A DNA stretch of 64,000 nt from Fusobacterium perfoetens (GCF_021531595.1 NZ_JADYUD010000003.1:1-64000); one strand, 5' to 3'. Shown: positions 36,233-44,726, numbered from the stretch's first letter. Numbers and translations: made by a program. Notes: generated by a model not told the origin, from the letters alone.

Positions 36233-36302
36233 AAAACTGCACTTCTAAATGCAGCATATCATATTTGTTGCTAAAAATCAAATATTTTTCTTTAAAAATA
36301 AA

Positions 36303-36331
36303 AAAAATACCGAAAAATTTTTTCGGTATTT
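36303..36331 (-). terminator. Terminator of the MORC-like operon
   Basis: AAAATACCGAAAAA and TTTTCGGTATTTT arms; T-rich on the minus strand. It separates the four-gene operon from the XRE-methyltransferase pair. Confidence 0.85.
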
Positions 36332-36346
36332 TATAGATTTAACTTT

Positions 36347-37084
36347 TTAAGAAGTTTGACATATTTCTATTGCTTTAATAAGGATTTTATCGTGAATACG
36401 TTCTTCTGGAAGACAATCCAGAATATATGTACCACCTAATAAATTTAAGTATTTAGCTAACTCACCAACGACATCTGTATTGATACTCAGTCCTTGTTCT
36501 CTAGCTTCTATTACAGCACCAAGAAAAGGACGGATAATAGAAGGGTTGTTTGATGTATTACGTTCTAAAATGTGCATAATATAGTCAGAATTTTCACAGA
36601 CAAATTCAGTAAGTTCCCAAGGATTAGAACGATTTTTATCATAGGTAAGGCGTCCAATCCACCACAGCCTTGCAAGGGCATTTCTTGTTAAAGAACGTCT
36701 GTTTCCGAAATCAAAGAAGAAATGCTGCAACACATTAGAAACTGTACAATTTTTATCAATATTCCATCTATATTTTACATAATTCCAAAAAGTTCCAAGA
36801 CATAATCCAGCCCATAAACGTTCATCAGATGCCTGAGAATCAGATAAAAAATGTAGATTTTCATAAATACGTTTAACATTTTCAGGCTCTGTAAGAAAAG
36901 GTTTATCAGCACTCATATCTAAGCCAAAGTCATGAACTTCAGGGAACTTTGTATCAATGAATAATGTATTATTGAATTCTTCCTGCAGCCAATCAGAAGA
37001 ATCTTTTTTAAAATTATCAACCCAGCTGTTAATATTAGTTTTAATAATATCGATATTGTCATAGCTTATAAATTGAAGCTTCAT
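36347..37084 (-). CDS. DUF6339-like protein of the defence island
   Basis: 245 residues, helical and Trp-rich. The conserved-looking core runs from DERLWAGLCLGTFWNYVKYRW to NRRSLTRNALARLWWIGRLTYD. I recall this pattern from proteins labelled DUF6339 found near cytosine methyltransferases; that label needs a search. No nuclease, helicase or membrane motif is visible. Its start codon abuts the stop of the upstream 294-residue gene, so the two are coupled. Confidence 0.6.
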   Translation of the reverse strand: MKLQFISYDNIDIIKTNINSWVDNFKKDSSDWLQEEFNNTLFIDTKFPEVHDFGLDMSADKPFLTEPENVKRIYENLHFLSDSQASDERLWAGLCLGTFWNYVKYRWNIDKNCTVSNVLQHFFFDFGNRRSLTRNALARLWWIGRLTYDKNRSNPWELTEFVCENSDYIMHILERNTSNNPSIIRPFLGAVIEAREQGLSINTDVVGELAKYLNLLGGTYILDCLPEERIHDKILIKAIEICQTS

Positions 37085-37968
37085 TATTCATCACCTCCGC
37101 CGGCTATACCAAAACTGCTTGTCAAGAATGTAAAAGCGTCTGTAATAGGATTATTTATTAATTTTTGAGCAAGTTCAAGACAATTTTGACTATTAAATTC
37201 TTCACTTTCAATATTGCATTCAAACTGTGTCTGTAAGACCTTTGATAAGACTTTATACCATAGTGTATCAGAATACTCACTTCTTTCATGGATAGATAAA
37301 GATTTTAATTCTTCCAAAACAAATACAAGTGCAGGTATAACAGTAAGAGAGTTAAGAATATACTGTGCTGACGGAGTAGAACTCAAAACTTTATAGCTGT
37401 AAAAATCACTAAGTGGTAGCTTAATAATAATCTTACGTTGTGACATATCAACTAACATTTGTCTGCAGCTTTCATCAGGATTTTTACTGATATTAAAAAT
37501 GGAAGGTGTATCTGCAATCTCATCAATATCTTTAGAAATATTTACAGTTACCATTTTACCTACAGCCATAACACACCCTGCTTCTATATTAAAAGTAATT
37601 CCTTGATAATCTTCATGAAAATTAGGGCTTGTATAAGAATTTAAATCATCAACTGCTACGATAAATGGACATATTTGTAATTTTCCATTTACAGTTCTAC
37701 TTAGCAAAGTATATTTTTCTTTTAATTTATCTGTTTGAACAACTGTACGAAACCCTGTCTGTGAGCATTCTAAATGATAAACAAACTTAGCTGTACCCTG
37801 ATTTATACAATCTTGAAGACTTTGACAGGTAAGAGATGCAGAGAAATTAATACATAAATCGTATCCATCGCGAATAACATTAACAGATGTCTCAAAACTA
37901 CCGGAACTATAGTCATTAGAATAAAAAGTTAAGACAGGATAGGGATATAATTTATATTTGATTTCCAT
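37084..37968 (-). CDS. Uncharacterised beta-rich protein of the defence island
   Basis: 294 residues with no recognised motif. The first half looks beta-rich with alternating hydrophobics; the second half is helical. There is no nuclease signature such as D-ExK, HNH or GIY-YIG. It overlaps the MORC-like gene by 17 bases and touches the next gene at 37,084, so it is a fixed part of the operon, perhaps a structural or recognition subunit. Confidence 0.55.
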   Translation of the reverse strand: MEIKYKLYPYPVLTFYSNDYSSGSFETSVNVIRDGYDLCINFSASLTCQSLQDCINQGTAKFVYHLECSQTGFRTVVQTDKLKEKYTLLSRTVNGKLQICPFIVAVDDLNSYTSPNFHEDYQGITFNIEAGCVMAVGKMVTVNISKDIDEIADTPSIFNISKNPDESCRQMLVDMSQRKIIIKLPLSDFYSYKVLSSTPSAQYILNSLTVIPALVFVLEELKSLSIHERSEYSDTLWYKVLSKVLQTQFECNIESEEFNSQNCLELAQKLINNPITDAFTFLTSSFGIAGGGDE

Positions 37969-39847
37969 ATGCTTTTACCTCCAGAGAACAATAATCATAA
38001 TAATCAAGCTGAATATTAACTCGAAGAGCTTTTTTTTCTGTAAATATTAGATTAAATATTTTATTTTTTTTGAATTTTAATTTAGGGCATTCAGAACAGG
38101 AAGCTGCAATAATAGAAGCTTCATAACTTTGTGATTCAGCTGACATAAATATTTCTAAAATACCATTTACAGCAGAAGAATCAGGGGTAAATACAATAGT
38201 GTATTCTCCGGTATCTTTGTTACGAACAACATTACGGGCATTAATTATAGGAATTTCTGATATTTTTTTATAATTCTCTGCAGGAATGTTTTCTTCTTTA
38301 GTCCTGTGATTATTTCCATTGTTGCTTTTTCCTTTATGATTAAGACTAATATCTTCACCAGAAAAATCATCATCAACAAAATCTTCTTCCTCTTCGTCTA
38401 TAAGAGAAGTACTAAATTCTTCACTCTTAGGATTTGAAGGTTTTGATATAACTTCAGATACACGAATTTTAATGTCTTTGACAGTATCTCGTAGAGCTTC
38501 TGCACATTCTTGATTAGAAGAATCCTCAAAATCATTAGCAGAAAGATATTCTCCTACAGTTGGGTCAAGTGCTTCTTCACTGTCATCATTTTTCATTTCA
38601 TCTAATGATGTTTTAATAAAACGTGTTAATGATTGAAGAAGATGTTTTGCTTTACTTTTATTTTCTGCACGTTCTATTTCCCATTCAAGGTGCTGTGGAT
38701 TTTCTAGATTACGAAGATATGAATTTATTGCATTTCCTTCAATGAATAAAGTTCCAGCGAAAGGAATTAATCCATTAATATTTCCTTTATCTTTAATTTT
38801 CATTCCTGTCTGGCGAATCATTGCAACACGCCTGCTGAAAGAAGGCATAATCATCAGTTTTAAAGTAACTTTACCAGCAGTTTCAGGGTCATCTGTAAAT
38901 TCTTTAACAAAAGTTCTGGCAGACACTGAATCTGTAAGTGTCTGAAAATATTCATCAGCATGTTCTTTAAAATAATTTTTATACAAAGTTATCAAATCTG
39001 AAAGACTCTCTTTGTTAATAATAATTCCATCAACATTTACTTCTAATGTTTCATTGTAAACTGCATGAAGGAAACCGTCTAAAACAGAAGCTGTCATCTG
39101 TTCTTTCCAGTCGCTGTCACCAGTAAAGCCGATGATATAAATATCAGTACCGGAAGTTTCAACACTGCGAAAATAATCAGGGTCTAAAGAAAATTGTTTA
39201 TACATAGGACTGTTATGTTTATTGCCATAGAAACCAATTCCCTGAGTGATTTCATTTTCTCTATTTTTAAAAGAAGTTAATCTTGAAACACCTTGAGAAG
39301 CACAAATACCATCTTTATCACAAGTACTGTAAAAAATTGTTCTCAAAACTGAGCAGGCATATGGTGCAAATTTACCAATTCCAAAAGAACCACCGTTGCT
39401 GCCGGATTTATCTGATGTTCCTGAAGATTTTATTAAGTTGCACCAAGGTGAATTATACTCTTCATGAGAACCTGTTAGACCTGAAGTATTAAAATCACTA
39501 ATTCTTAAACATGTGATTGTAGATTTATTCATTTCTTTCAATGCTTGCTTAAAAAAATTTTTTGCCTTATTAGATTTCTGCTCTGAACAAAAATCTAAAG
39601 AACGTTTAAGAGAGTCTTTTAAGCTTAGATAATCTGGAATTTTATCTGGAGAAATTTCAAAGGTTTTGAATTCAATACGAGTAGGTTTTCCATTTTCAAG
39701 TGTAGCATCTAAGGAGTTCTGGCAAATTTCTCTTGCAAGTGATTTAATAGGATTTCCTTTGAAAGTTTCAACACCAGAATCAGAAATACCAAAAATTTGT
39801 CCATAATTATTTGAAGGAAAGTTCCATTCTTGTGTAAAACTAAACAT
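37952..39847 (-). CDS. MORC-like (paraMORC-type) GHKL ATPase
   Basis: About 631 residues from an ATG at 39,847, with GAGGTG 6-8 bases upstream. The GHKL motifs are in order: N-box REICQNSLDA (residues 39-48), G1 ISDFNTSGLTG (116-126) and G2 GGSFGIGKFAP (152-162). A TGMKIKDKG segment follows, then a long acidic linker (about 470-520) and a C-terminal domain. GHKL ATPases of the MutL/MORC type occur in restriction-modification operons, where they are thought to clamp or loop DNA. Here it is partnered by a 5-methylcytosine methylase. Confidence 0.78.
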   Translation of the reverse strand: MFSFTQEWNFPSNNYGQIFGISDSGVETFKGNPIKSLAREICQNSLDATLENGKPTRIEFKTFEISPDKIPDYLSLKDSLKRSLDFCSEQKSNKAKNFFKQALKEMNKSTITCLRISDFNTSGLTGSHEEYNSPWCNLIKSSGTSDKSGSNGGSFGIGKFAPYACSVLRTIFYSTCDKDGICASQGVSRLTSFKNRENEITQGIGFYGNKHNSPMYKQFSLDPDYFRSVETSGTDIYIIGFTGDSDWKEQMTASVLDGFLHAVYNETLEVNVDGIIINKESLSDLITLYKNYFKEHADEYFQTLTDSVSARTFVKEFTDDPETAGKVTLKLMIMPSFSRRVAMIRQTGMKIKDKGNINGLIPFAGTLFIEGNAINSYLRNLENPQHLEWEIERAENKSKAKHLLQSLTRFIKTSLDEMKNDDSEEALDPTVGEYLSANDFEDSSNQECAEALRDTVKDIKIRVSEVISKPSNPKSEEFSTSLIDEEEEDFVDDDFSGEDISLNHKGKSNNGNNHRTKEENIPAENYKKISEIPIINARNVVRNKDTGEYTIVFTPDSSAVNGILEIFMSAESQSYEASIIAASCSECPKLKFKKNKIFNLIFTEKKALRVNIQLDYYDYCSLEVKAYGNQI

Positions 39848-39852
39848 ATATA

Positions 39853-40104
39853 TCACCTCTTATTCTTACTTAATGAAAATCTTGAAATCTTCTCAGGCTC
39901 AGGCTTTGTAAATTTTTTTTTAGCTTCATGTAACTCTTGTTCTATTGCTTTAAAGACTTCTTCAACTTCGTCTTGAGTATATTCATAGATAGAAGTATTT
40001 GAACAGTTGCCAAGAAGCTTTAAAGTATCAATTATTTTATTAGTCCTAGCTTCTACAAGCCTGATAAATTTATCATGTTTACTTTCATCAGCTTGTTTTT
40101 TCAT
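39853..40104 (-). CDS. Small helical protein, first gene of the MORC-like operon
   Basis: 83 residues, helical and charged: HDKFIRLVEARTNKIIDTLKLLGNCSN, then EYTQDEVEEVFKAIEQELHEAKKKF. Similar small proteins occur upstream of restriction-type operons in my recollection. A structural or accessory subunit, or a DNA-binding regulator, is possible. AGGAGG lies before the ATG and its stop is a few bases before the ATPase start. Confidence 0.6.
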   Translation of the reverse strand: MKKQADESKHDKFIRLVEARTNKIIDTLKLLGNCSNTSIYEYTQDEVEEVFKAIEQELHEAKKKFTKPEPEKISRFSLSKNKR

Positions 40105-40271
40105 ATTTTACCTCCTTTTTATGTTCTGTTATATATAAAGAAATTAAAATATTAAATATTATTTTTAATATATTATATAATATTTTTAAAATATTATCAA
40201 TTAAATAGAAAATAATATTTTAAATATATAATAATATTTTAATTATAATTTGAAATTATTTAAAAATATAA

Positions 40272-40682
40272 GAAAATATAAAATTTTATGGTATATTCTT
40301 TGAAGATATTCAAAAGATAAGAGACTCTAAAGGTAATACAGTAGATTATCCTCATTTTTCAAGTGATGAAAAAGTTATGGAAATAGCAAAAACTATTGAC
40401 TATAAAAATGGAAAAGTAGTAGTAGGAACTATTGGAACAGCAGACCAATGGAACAGAGAACTTGAAAGAATTAAATTTATCCATGAAAGATATGGAACAT
40501 CAGCAGAAGAAATGGAAACAGTAGCAGCAGCTCAAGTAGCAAAAGCATTTAATGTTCCTTTTATGGGAGTAAGAATACTTTCAAACACAGATGTACATAA
40601 TGAAGATTTTAATCCTGAAACAGCAATTTGGTGTCAAGAATATACTGTTGAACTAATAAAAAAATTAGATTTAAAAAAATAA
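40272..40682 (+). pseudogene. 5'-truncated MTA/SAH nucleosidase
   Basis: The open frame from 40,272 (after TAA at 40,269) encodes about 136 residues matching only the C-terminal half of the family: GKVVVGTIGTADQWNRE, EMETVAAAQVAKAFNVPFMGVRILSNT with the substrate-binding Glu and the catalytic Asp region replaced by NTD. About 115 N-terminal residues are missing. An ATG at 40,377 could start 101 residues but has no good ribosome site. The gene was cut where the methyltransferase/MORC island begins, so the island or a linked deletion removed its 5' half. Confidence 0.8.
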
Positions 40683-40690
40683 ATCTTATA

Positions 40691-40725
40691 AAACTATCTT
40701 AGAAAATTCTAAGGCAGTTTTCTTA
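40691..40725 (+). terminator. Terminator after the nucleosidase remnant
   Basis: AAACT-CTTAGA pairs with TCTAAG-AGTTT, with TTTTCTT after it. A separate hairpin at 40,739-40,767 serves the convergent ABC operon. Confidence 0.7.
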
Positions 40726-40738
40726 TATACAACAAAAA

Positions 40739-40767
40739 AAGAAAACTGCAATCTTACAGTTTCCTTC
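40739..40767 (-). terminator. Terminator of the amino-acid ABC operon
   Basis: GAAAACTG and CAGTTTCC arms with a T-run on the minus strand, 20 bases past the stop of the binding-protein gene. Confidence 0.75.
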
Positions 40768-40786
40768 TTTATTCTTTAATAAAATA

Positions 40787-41530
40787 TTAGTTAAAATGCT
40801 TTTCTATTATTTCACTGAAAGTACCATCTGCTTTAATTTTATCTATAGCAGCATTAATTTCTTCAAGAAGCTGAGAATCTTCTTTTCTTACAGCAATAGC
40901 ATAATCTTCTGATTCTCCTTTTCCTTCAGCTATTTTTAATCCACTGTTTTTAGCAACATAATTATTTGCTGTCTCAGAATCTAAAACAACAGCATCAACT
41001 TTTCCTGACTGAAGAGCCATAATACCTGCATAAGCTGCATTGAATCTTTCTACTTCAACACCAGGCATTTCACTTACAACAACATCTCCTGTAAATCCAA
41101 GCATAACTGCTACTTTCTTTCCATTTAAATCATTAAAATCTGCTATAGTTGTATTTCCTTCTGGCACAATTATAACTTGATTTGCTGAATAATAAGGCTG
41201 AGAAAAATTAACAGTTTTTTGTCTCTCTTCTGTTGCAGTCATTCCTGCTACAACAACATCAACTTTTTTAGTTTGTAAAGCTGGAAGAAGTCCATCAAAG
41301 CTCATATCTTTTACAATAATTTCTCTTCCCATTTCTTTACCTATAGCATTGATAAAATCAATATCAAAACCTACTATTTTATCTCCGTCAAGATATTCAA
41401 ACGGAGGAAACTCAGCATTAGTTCCTACATAAATAGGAGCTTTTTCTTCTGCAGCTTTCTTTTCTCCCCCACATGCCACAAAAACTAACATTAACATTAA
41501 AATACTTAATACCTTCAGTGCTTTTTTCAT
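40787..41530 (-). CDS. Amino-acid ABC transporter substrate-binding lipoprotein
   Basis: 247 residues. A type II signal peptide ends LVFVACGG, with lipobox Cys at residue 20, followed by a Lys/Glu-rich linker. The body is SBP_bac_3: YVGTNAEFPPFEYLDGDKIVGFDIDF, then YYSANQVIIVP and GFTGDV. It captures an amino acid outside the membrane for the permease encoded upstream. The FPPFEY start is shared by arginine and glutamine binders; the Arg-rich leader peptide of the operon favours a basic amino acid (inference). Confidence 0.9.
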   Translation of the reverse strand: MKKALKVLSILMLMLVFVACGGEKKAAEEKAPIYVGTNAEFPPFEYLDGDKIVGFDIDFINAIGKEMGREIIVKDMSFDGLLPALQTKKVDVVVAGMTATEERQKTVNFSQPYYSANQVIIVPEGNTTIADFNDLNGKKVAVMLGFTGDVVVSEMPGVEVERFNAAYAGIMALQSGKVDAVVLDSETANNYVAKNSGLKIAEGKGESEDYAIAVRKEDSQLLEEINAAIDKIKADGTFSEIIEKHFN

Positions 41531-41582
41531 TTCATGCCTCCTAAATAATAATATTTATTTTTATAAAATAACTTACAAAATT

Positions 41583-42311
41583 TTAACGGTTTAAAACTTT
41601 ATTTAAAAATTCTTTAGTTCTTTCATGTTTTGGAGAACTAAAAAGTTCTTCAGGAGTTGTATCTTCAAGAATATTTCCTCTGTCCATAAAGAAAACTCTA
41701 TCTGCAACATTTTTCGCAAATCCCATTTCATGAGTAACAATTATCATTGTCATTCCTTCTTCAGCAAGGTCCTTCATAACATCAAGGACTTCTTTAATCA
41801 TTTCTGGATCAAGTGCTGATGTAGGTTCATCAAAAAGAATTACCTCAGGATCCATTGCAAGAGCTCTTGCAATAGCTATTCTTTGTTTCTGTCCTCCTGA
41901 AAGCTGATTAGGATATGCAGAAGCCTTTTCTCTAAGTCCAACTTTTTCAAGAAGCATAAATGCTTTCTTTTCTATATCTCCTTGCTTCATATTTTTTACT
42001 TTCATTGGAGCAAGAGTTAAATTTTCTAAAACTGTTTTATGTGGAAAAAGATTAAAATGCTGAAATACCATTCCTACATTTCTTCTTACAAGGTTAATGT
42101 CTGTTTTATCATCCATAAGATTTTTATCTTTAATATATATTGCTCCCCCTGTAGGTTCTTCAAGAAGATTTAAACATCTTAAGAAAGTTGATTTTCCACT
42201 TCCTGAAGGTCCTATTATTGCAATAACTTCACCTTTTTTTATATTTACTGATATATCTTTTAAAACTTCAAGCTGTCCAAAACTTTTATATAAATGCTCT
42301 ACTCTAATCAC
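41583..42311 (-). CDS. Amino-acid ABC transporter ATPase
   Basis: 242 residues, the standard size for the GlnQ/ArtP family. Walker [10 protein letters not shown] (~33-41), signature LSGGQKQR, Walker [13 protein letters not shown] and the switch His in IVTHEM are all intact. It powers uptake by the permease whose gene it overlaps by 8 bases. Confidence 0.95.
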   Translation of the reverse strand: MIRVEHLYKSFGQLEVLKDISVNIKKGEVIAIIGPSGSGKSTFLRCLNLLEEPTGGAIYIKDKNLMDDKTDINLVRRNVGMVFQHFNLFPHKTVLENLTLAPMKVKNMKQGDIEKKAFMLLEKVGLREKASAYPNQLSGGQKQRIAIARALAMDPEVILFDEPTSALDPEMIKEVLDVMKDLAEEGMTMIIVTHEMGFAKNVADRVFFMDRGNILEDTTPEELFSSPKHERTKEFLNKVLNR

Positions 42312-43014
42312 TTACCTTCATCCCCTTTTCCACTCTTCTCATAAATTTAGTAAATAAACCTGTCATAATAAGATAAATAATACCTACAGCAAGAAGAGGT
42401 TCTACTCCTCTATAAGTTTGGCTTGTTATAATATTTGCTGAACGAAGAAGATCTACTCCTCCAATAAATCCTACTATTGAAGTTTCTTTTAAAAGTGTTA
42501 TAAACTCACTTACAAGAGCTGGAAGAATCTTTTTTACAGCCTGAGGAATAATAACTTCTTTCATGGCAGTTCCATAAGGCATTCCTAATGCTCTTGCTGC
42601 TTCCATCTGTCCTTTATCAAGTCCTTCTATACCTGCTCTTATAATTTCAGAAACATAAGCTCCAGAGTTTATTCCAAATGACATACTTGCTATAAGAAAA
42701 ACTGGCATATCTCTGAATCCTGCAAAAATAACATTAGCAAGAATCATAAGCTGAACAACTGCTGGTGTTCCTCTTATAATATCAGTATACCATATTGCAA
42801 GCCATTCTAGAGGATTAAAATCTTTAAATCTTTTAGAATGTTTTAAAGGGTAAAATCTTGAAATTCTCATAAGTGCAAAAAGTATTCCTAAAATAATTCC
42901 GATTACTGCTGAGAAAAATGTTACTCCCACAGAAAAAATAAGCCCTTGAATAATATAATTATATCTGGCTCCATCAATAAAAATTTCTTTTAATGTATCA
43001 AGATACTGAAACAT
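42304..43014 (-). CDS. Amino-acid ABC transporter permease
   Basis: 236 residues with about five membrane helices and the EAA loop [24 protein letters not shown] near residue 140-165. HisM/GlnP family. It is the first structural gene of the operon (permease, ATPase, binding protein), 220 bases after the leader peptide. AGGAGG precedes the ATG. Confidence 0.93.
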   Translation of the reverse strand: MFQYLDTLKEIFIDGARYNYIIQGLIFSVGVTFFSAVIGIILGILFALMRISRFYPLKHSKRFKDFNPLEWLAIWYTDIIRGTPAVVQLMILANVIFAGFRDMPVFLIASMSFGINSGAYVSEIIRAGIEGLDKGQMEAARALGMPYGTAMKEVIIPQAVKKILPALVSEFITLLKETSIVGFIGGVDLLRSANIITSQTYRGVEPLLAVGIIYLIMTGLFTKFMRRVEKGMKVSD

Positions 43015-43066
43015 TTTTTTCCTCCTTAAAATCTATGCTAAATTTTTTTATTAAACTAAAATAAAA

Positions 43067-43093
43067 AGGTCTAGCTTTTGACAAGCTAAACCT
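43067..43093 (-). terminator. Leader terminator hairpin 2 of the ABC operon
   Basis: AGGTTTAGCTT and AAGCTAGACCT arms followed by TTTTTATTTT on the minus strand, 53 bases before the permease ATG. A terminator between promoter and first gene implies attenuation. Confidence 0.75.
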
Positions 43094-43114
43094 GTAATAA
43101 CCATAAAATAAAAA

Positions 43115-43133
43115 CCAATAGTGAAACTATTGG
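43115..43133 (-). terminator. Leader terminator hairpin 1 of the ABC operon
   Basis: CCAATA and TATTGG arms around a 7-base loop, followed by TTTTTATTTT on the minus strand. It lies upstream of hairpin 2 in the same leader, so the transcript meets two stops before the genes. Confidence 0.7.
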
Positions 43134-43236
43134 CTAATAAATCAATCTATGCTCATGGAAAAATTTCCAATCTTTACAAAAGAATAAAGTCATTATTCAG
43201 CCATATCAAAAGAAACCGGTATATTAAATTATATAA

Positions 43237-43272
43237 TTATCTGTTCCTGTTTCTCCTAATAATAAATAACAT
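43237..43272 (-). CDS. Arg-rich leader peptide of the ABC operon
   Basis: Reads MLFIIRRNRNR and stop: 11 residues, four Arg codons (AGG, AGA, AGG, AGA) in the last six. GGAGG lies 6 bases before its ATG, a strong ribosome site. It begins about 32 bases after the predicted transcription start. With the two hairpins downstream it looks like a ribosome-stalling attenuator that reads charged tRNA-Arg. Such leaders are known for amino-acid operons in enterics; here it is inferred from sequence only. Confidence 0.6.
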   Translation of the reverse strand: MLFIIRRNRNR

Positions 43273-43310
43273 CTTCTTCCTCCGAAATAATTTCATATTA
43301 TATTAAGACA

Positions 43311-43339
43311 ATAGTAACAGATAAATATATAAATGTCAA
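43311..43339 (-). promoter_or_regulatory. Promoter of the ABC operon leader
   Basis: On the minus strand: TTGACA (43,334-43,339), 17-base spacer, TACTAT (43,311-43,316). The expected start is near 43,304, placing the leader peptide in the 5' transcript. Confidence 0.75.
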
Positions 43340-43441
43340 TTTATTTTTTATTTAATTATATTTTGTTTTGATAAAATTGTTAAATTTTATTAGTTTATAT
43401 TTCTTTTATTTTTATAAAGTTATAAAAACTATGAATAAACC

Positions 43442-43463
43442 TTGTTTGTTATTTGTTTGCTAC
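43442..43463. other. Left attachment repeat of element 2
   Basis: A 22-bp sequence beginning TTGTTTGTTATTTG and ending TTTGCTAC, identical to 53,723-53,744. It lies about 100 bases upstream of the ABC leader promoter, so insertion was intergenic and spared that operon. Confidence 0.88.
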
Positions 43464-43493
43464 CGTAATATTAAAGATTTTTCATATAACATG

Positions 43494-43531
43494 AAGAGAG
43501 GGAGTGAAAATATACCCTCTTTTCTCTTTTT
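43494..43531 (+). terminator. Boundary terminator of element 2
   Basis: AGAGGG and CCCTCT arms with TTTTCTCTTTTTT after them, 30 bases inside the left end. No element gene precedes it, so it may block transcripts entering from the chromosome. Confidence 0.65.
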
Positions 43532-43583
43532 TATACTATAACTTAGTTATGATATAATTTTTATAAAATATTATTAAGTATTT

Positions 43584-43709
43584 GACACTTTTAAGCAGTT
43601 GTAAAAGTTGCTTGATACTTTATACCTAAAAACAAAACGACGAGCCAAAAACATCAAATAAGTGGGGTATTTTGACCTTAAAATTCATTTTACAGGATAG
43701 AGCAGAGGG
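43584..43709. repeat. Dispersed noncoding repeat, copy A
   Basis: Shares ordered blocks with copy B (51,949-52,066): GACACTT, then the identical 19-mer GATACTTTATACCTAAAAA (43,614-43,632), AACGA, GACCTTAAAATTCATTTTA and ATAGAGCAGAG. It lies in the gene-free left end of element 2, 230 bases before the first gene. Confidence 0.7.
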
Positions 43710-43781
43710 AAAGAAAAATGAATTCAATTTTTCCTACTTGGTTTTATAAAAATAGACACAGGACAGACAAAACATAAAAAC

Positions 43782-43865
43782 GGTTAGGTAAAAATAGAAA
43801 TTTTTCACAATAGCATAAATTTAAAAAGTTAATAACGGTTAGGTTAAAAGGCAAAATGGTTAGGT
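43782..43865. repeat. Three GGTTAGGT direct repeats
   Basis: GGTTAGGT occurs at 43,782, 43,837 and 43,858, twice as CGGTTAGGT. Spacings are 55 and 21 bases. They lie just upstream of the first gene of element 2 and could be protein-binding sites. Confidence 0.55.
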
Positions 43866-43937
43866 GGTTATAAACTATTAGTTGACTACCACAGAACAGA
43901 ATTGAAAAGAAATGAAAGGATTTAAGGAGATGATAAA

Positions 43938-44309
43938 ATGGCGAATAAATATAACAGGGAGCAAATAGCATTAGATTTACTGTTATGCTCTTCAAATATA
44001 GAAGTTTGTAAAAAGAATAAAATCAGTGAAGCCACTTTATACAGGCTTAGAAAAGAAGATGACTTCATAAAAATTTTAAACGAGCAGAAAGAAAAGTTAT
44101 TCAGTAATACTATGACCAAAGCCCAAGCATACAGCTTGGAAGCCTTAGAAATATTAATGAACATTGCAAGAGATGAAGAAGCACCGCACAATAGTAGAGT
44201 GAGTGCAAGCTGTAAAATGATAGAGTTCGGGCAATCTATGTTTGACCAAGAAGTTATTTTGAAGAAATTGGAAGCATTGGAAAGAGAGATGAACCAAGAT
44301 GAAGAGTAA
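43938..44309 (+). CDS. Helix-turn-helix protein, phBC6A51-like
   Basis: 123 residues. The N-terminal part NREQIALDLLLCSSNIEVCKKNKISEATLYRLRKEDDFIKIL is a resolvase/terminase-small-subunit-like HTH. The rest is helical: LEALEILMNIARDEEAPHNSRVSASCKMIEFG resembles small HTH proteins common in plasmids and phages. AAGGAG precedes the ATG. It could bind the repeats upstream. Confidence 0.6.
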   Translation: MANKYNREQIALDLLLCSSNIEVCKKNKISEATLYRLRKEDDFIKILNEQKEKLFSNTMTKAQAYSLEALEILMNIARDEEAPHNSRVSASCKMIEFGQSMFDQEVILKKLEALEREMNQDEE

Positions 44310-44700
44310 TTATAAGCTGATTTTAAAAAGAATGGATAAAATAAAAATCCCAGAGAGCAACAAAACACCTATAATTATAATAGCTGAAAAGTTAGAAAAT
44401 GGAAGTTATCAGATAGCTGAAACCTTTGAGAACTATAAAAGAAAAGATTTTATTATAGAGGGCGAGGAAAAATTCAATAATTTTCTTGAAAAAATAGATG
44501 AAAATAAATGTACTGTTATAATTGACGATATTTTAAACTGTATCCCTAAAGAAATGGCAAGTAAAGTTTTAATTACTTCCACAGATGAGGAACTTTATAA
44601 GATATTGAACGAAGAAGAGGGACAAGAAAAAGAAATCGGGCAAATATTAAAAAGAAATCTTGAAGAGTTGACAGAGAAAAAAGGCGATATTTTAAAATAA
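44299..44700 (+). CDS. Hypothetical protein, paralogue of the next gene
   Basis: 133 residues. Its middle (PIIIIAEKLENGSYQIAETF and DENKCTVIIDDIL) parallels the 81-residue product of 44,727 in order and spacing. It has a Glu-rich C-terminal helix absent from the shorter protein. It overlaps the HTH gene by 11 bases. Function unknown. Confidence 0.6.
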   Translation: MKSNYKLILKRMDKIKIPESNKTPIIIIAEKLENGSYQIAETFENYKRKDFIIEGEEKFNNFLEKIDENKCTVIIDDILNCIPKEMASKVLITSTDEELYKILNEEEGQEKEIGQILKRNLEELTEKKGDILK

Positions 44701-44726
44701 TAAATTTGGAAAAGTAGGTTGAATGT

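Noticed and set aside
43067-43304. Lysine-, SAM- or T-box-type riboswitch before the ABC operon
   Set aside because: None of the conserved core sequences of those classes is present, whereas a short frame with a strong ribosome site and Arg codons is.
43922-44368. A 148-codon antisense frame over the first gene of element 2
   Set aside because: Low-complexity hydrophobic shadow of the HTH gene; the sense strand has AAGGAG and a recognisable HTH.
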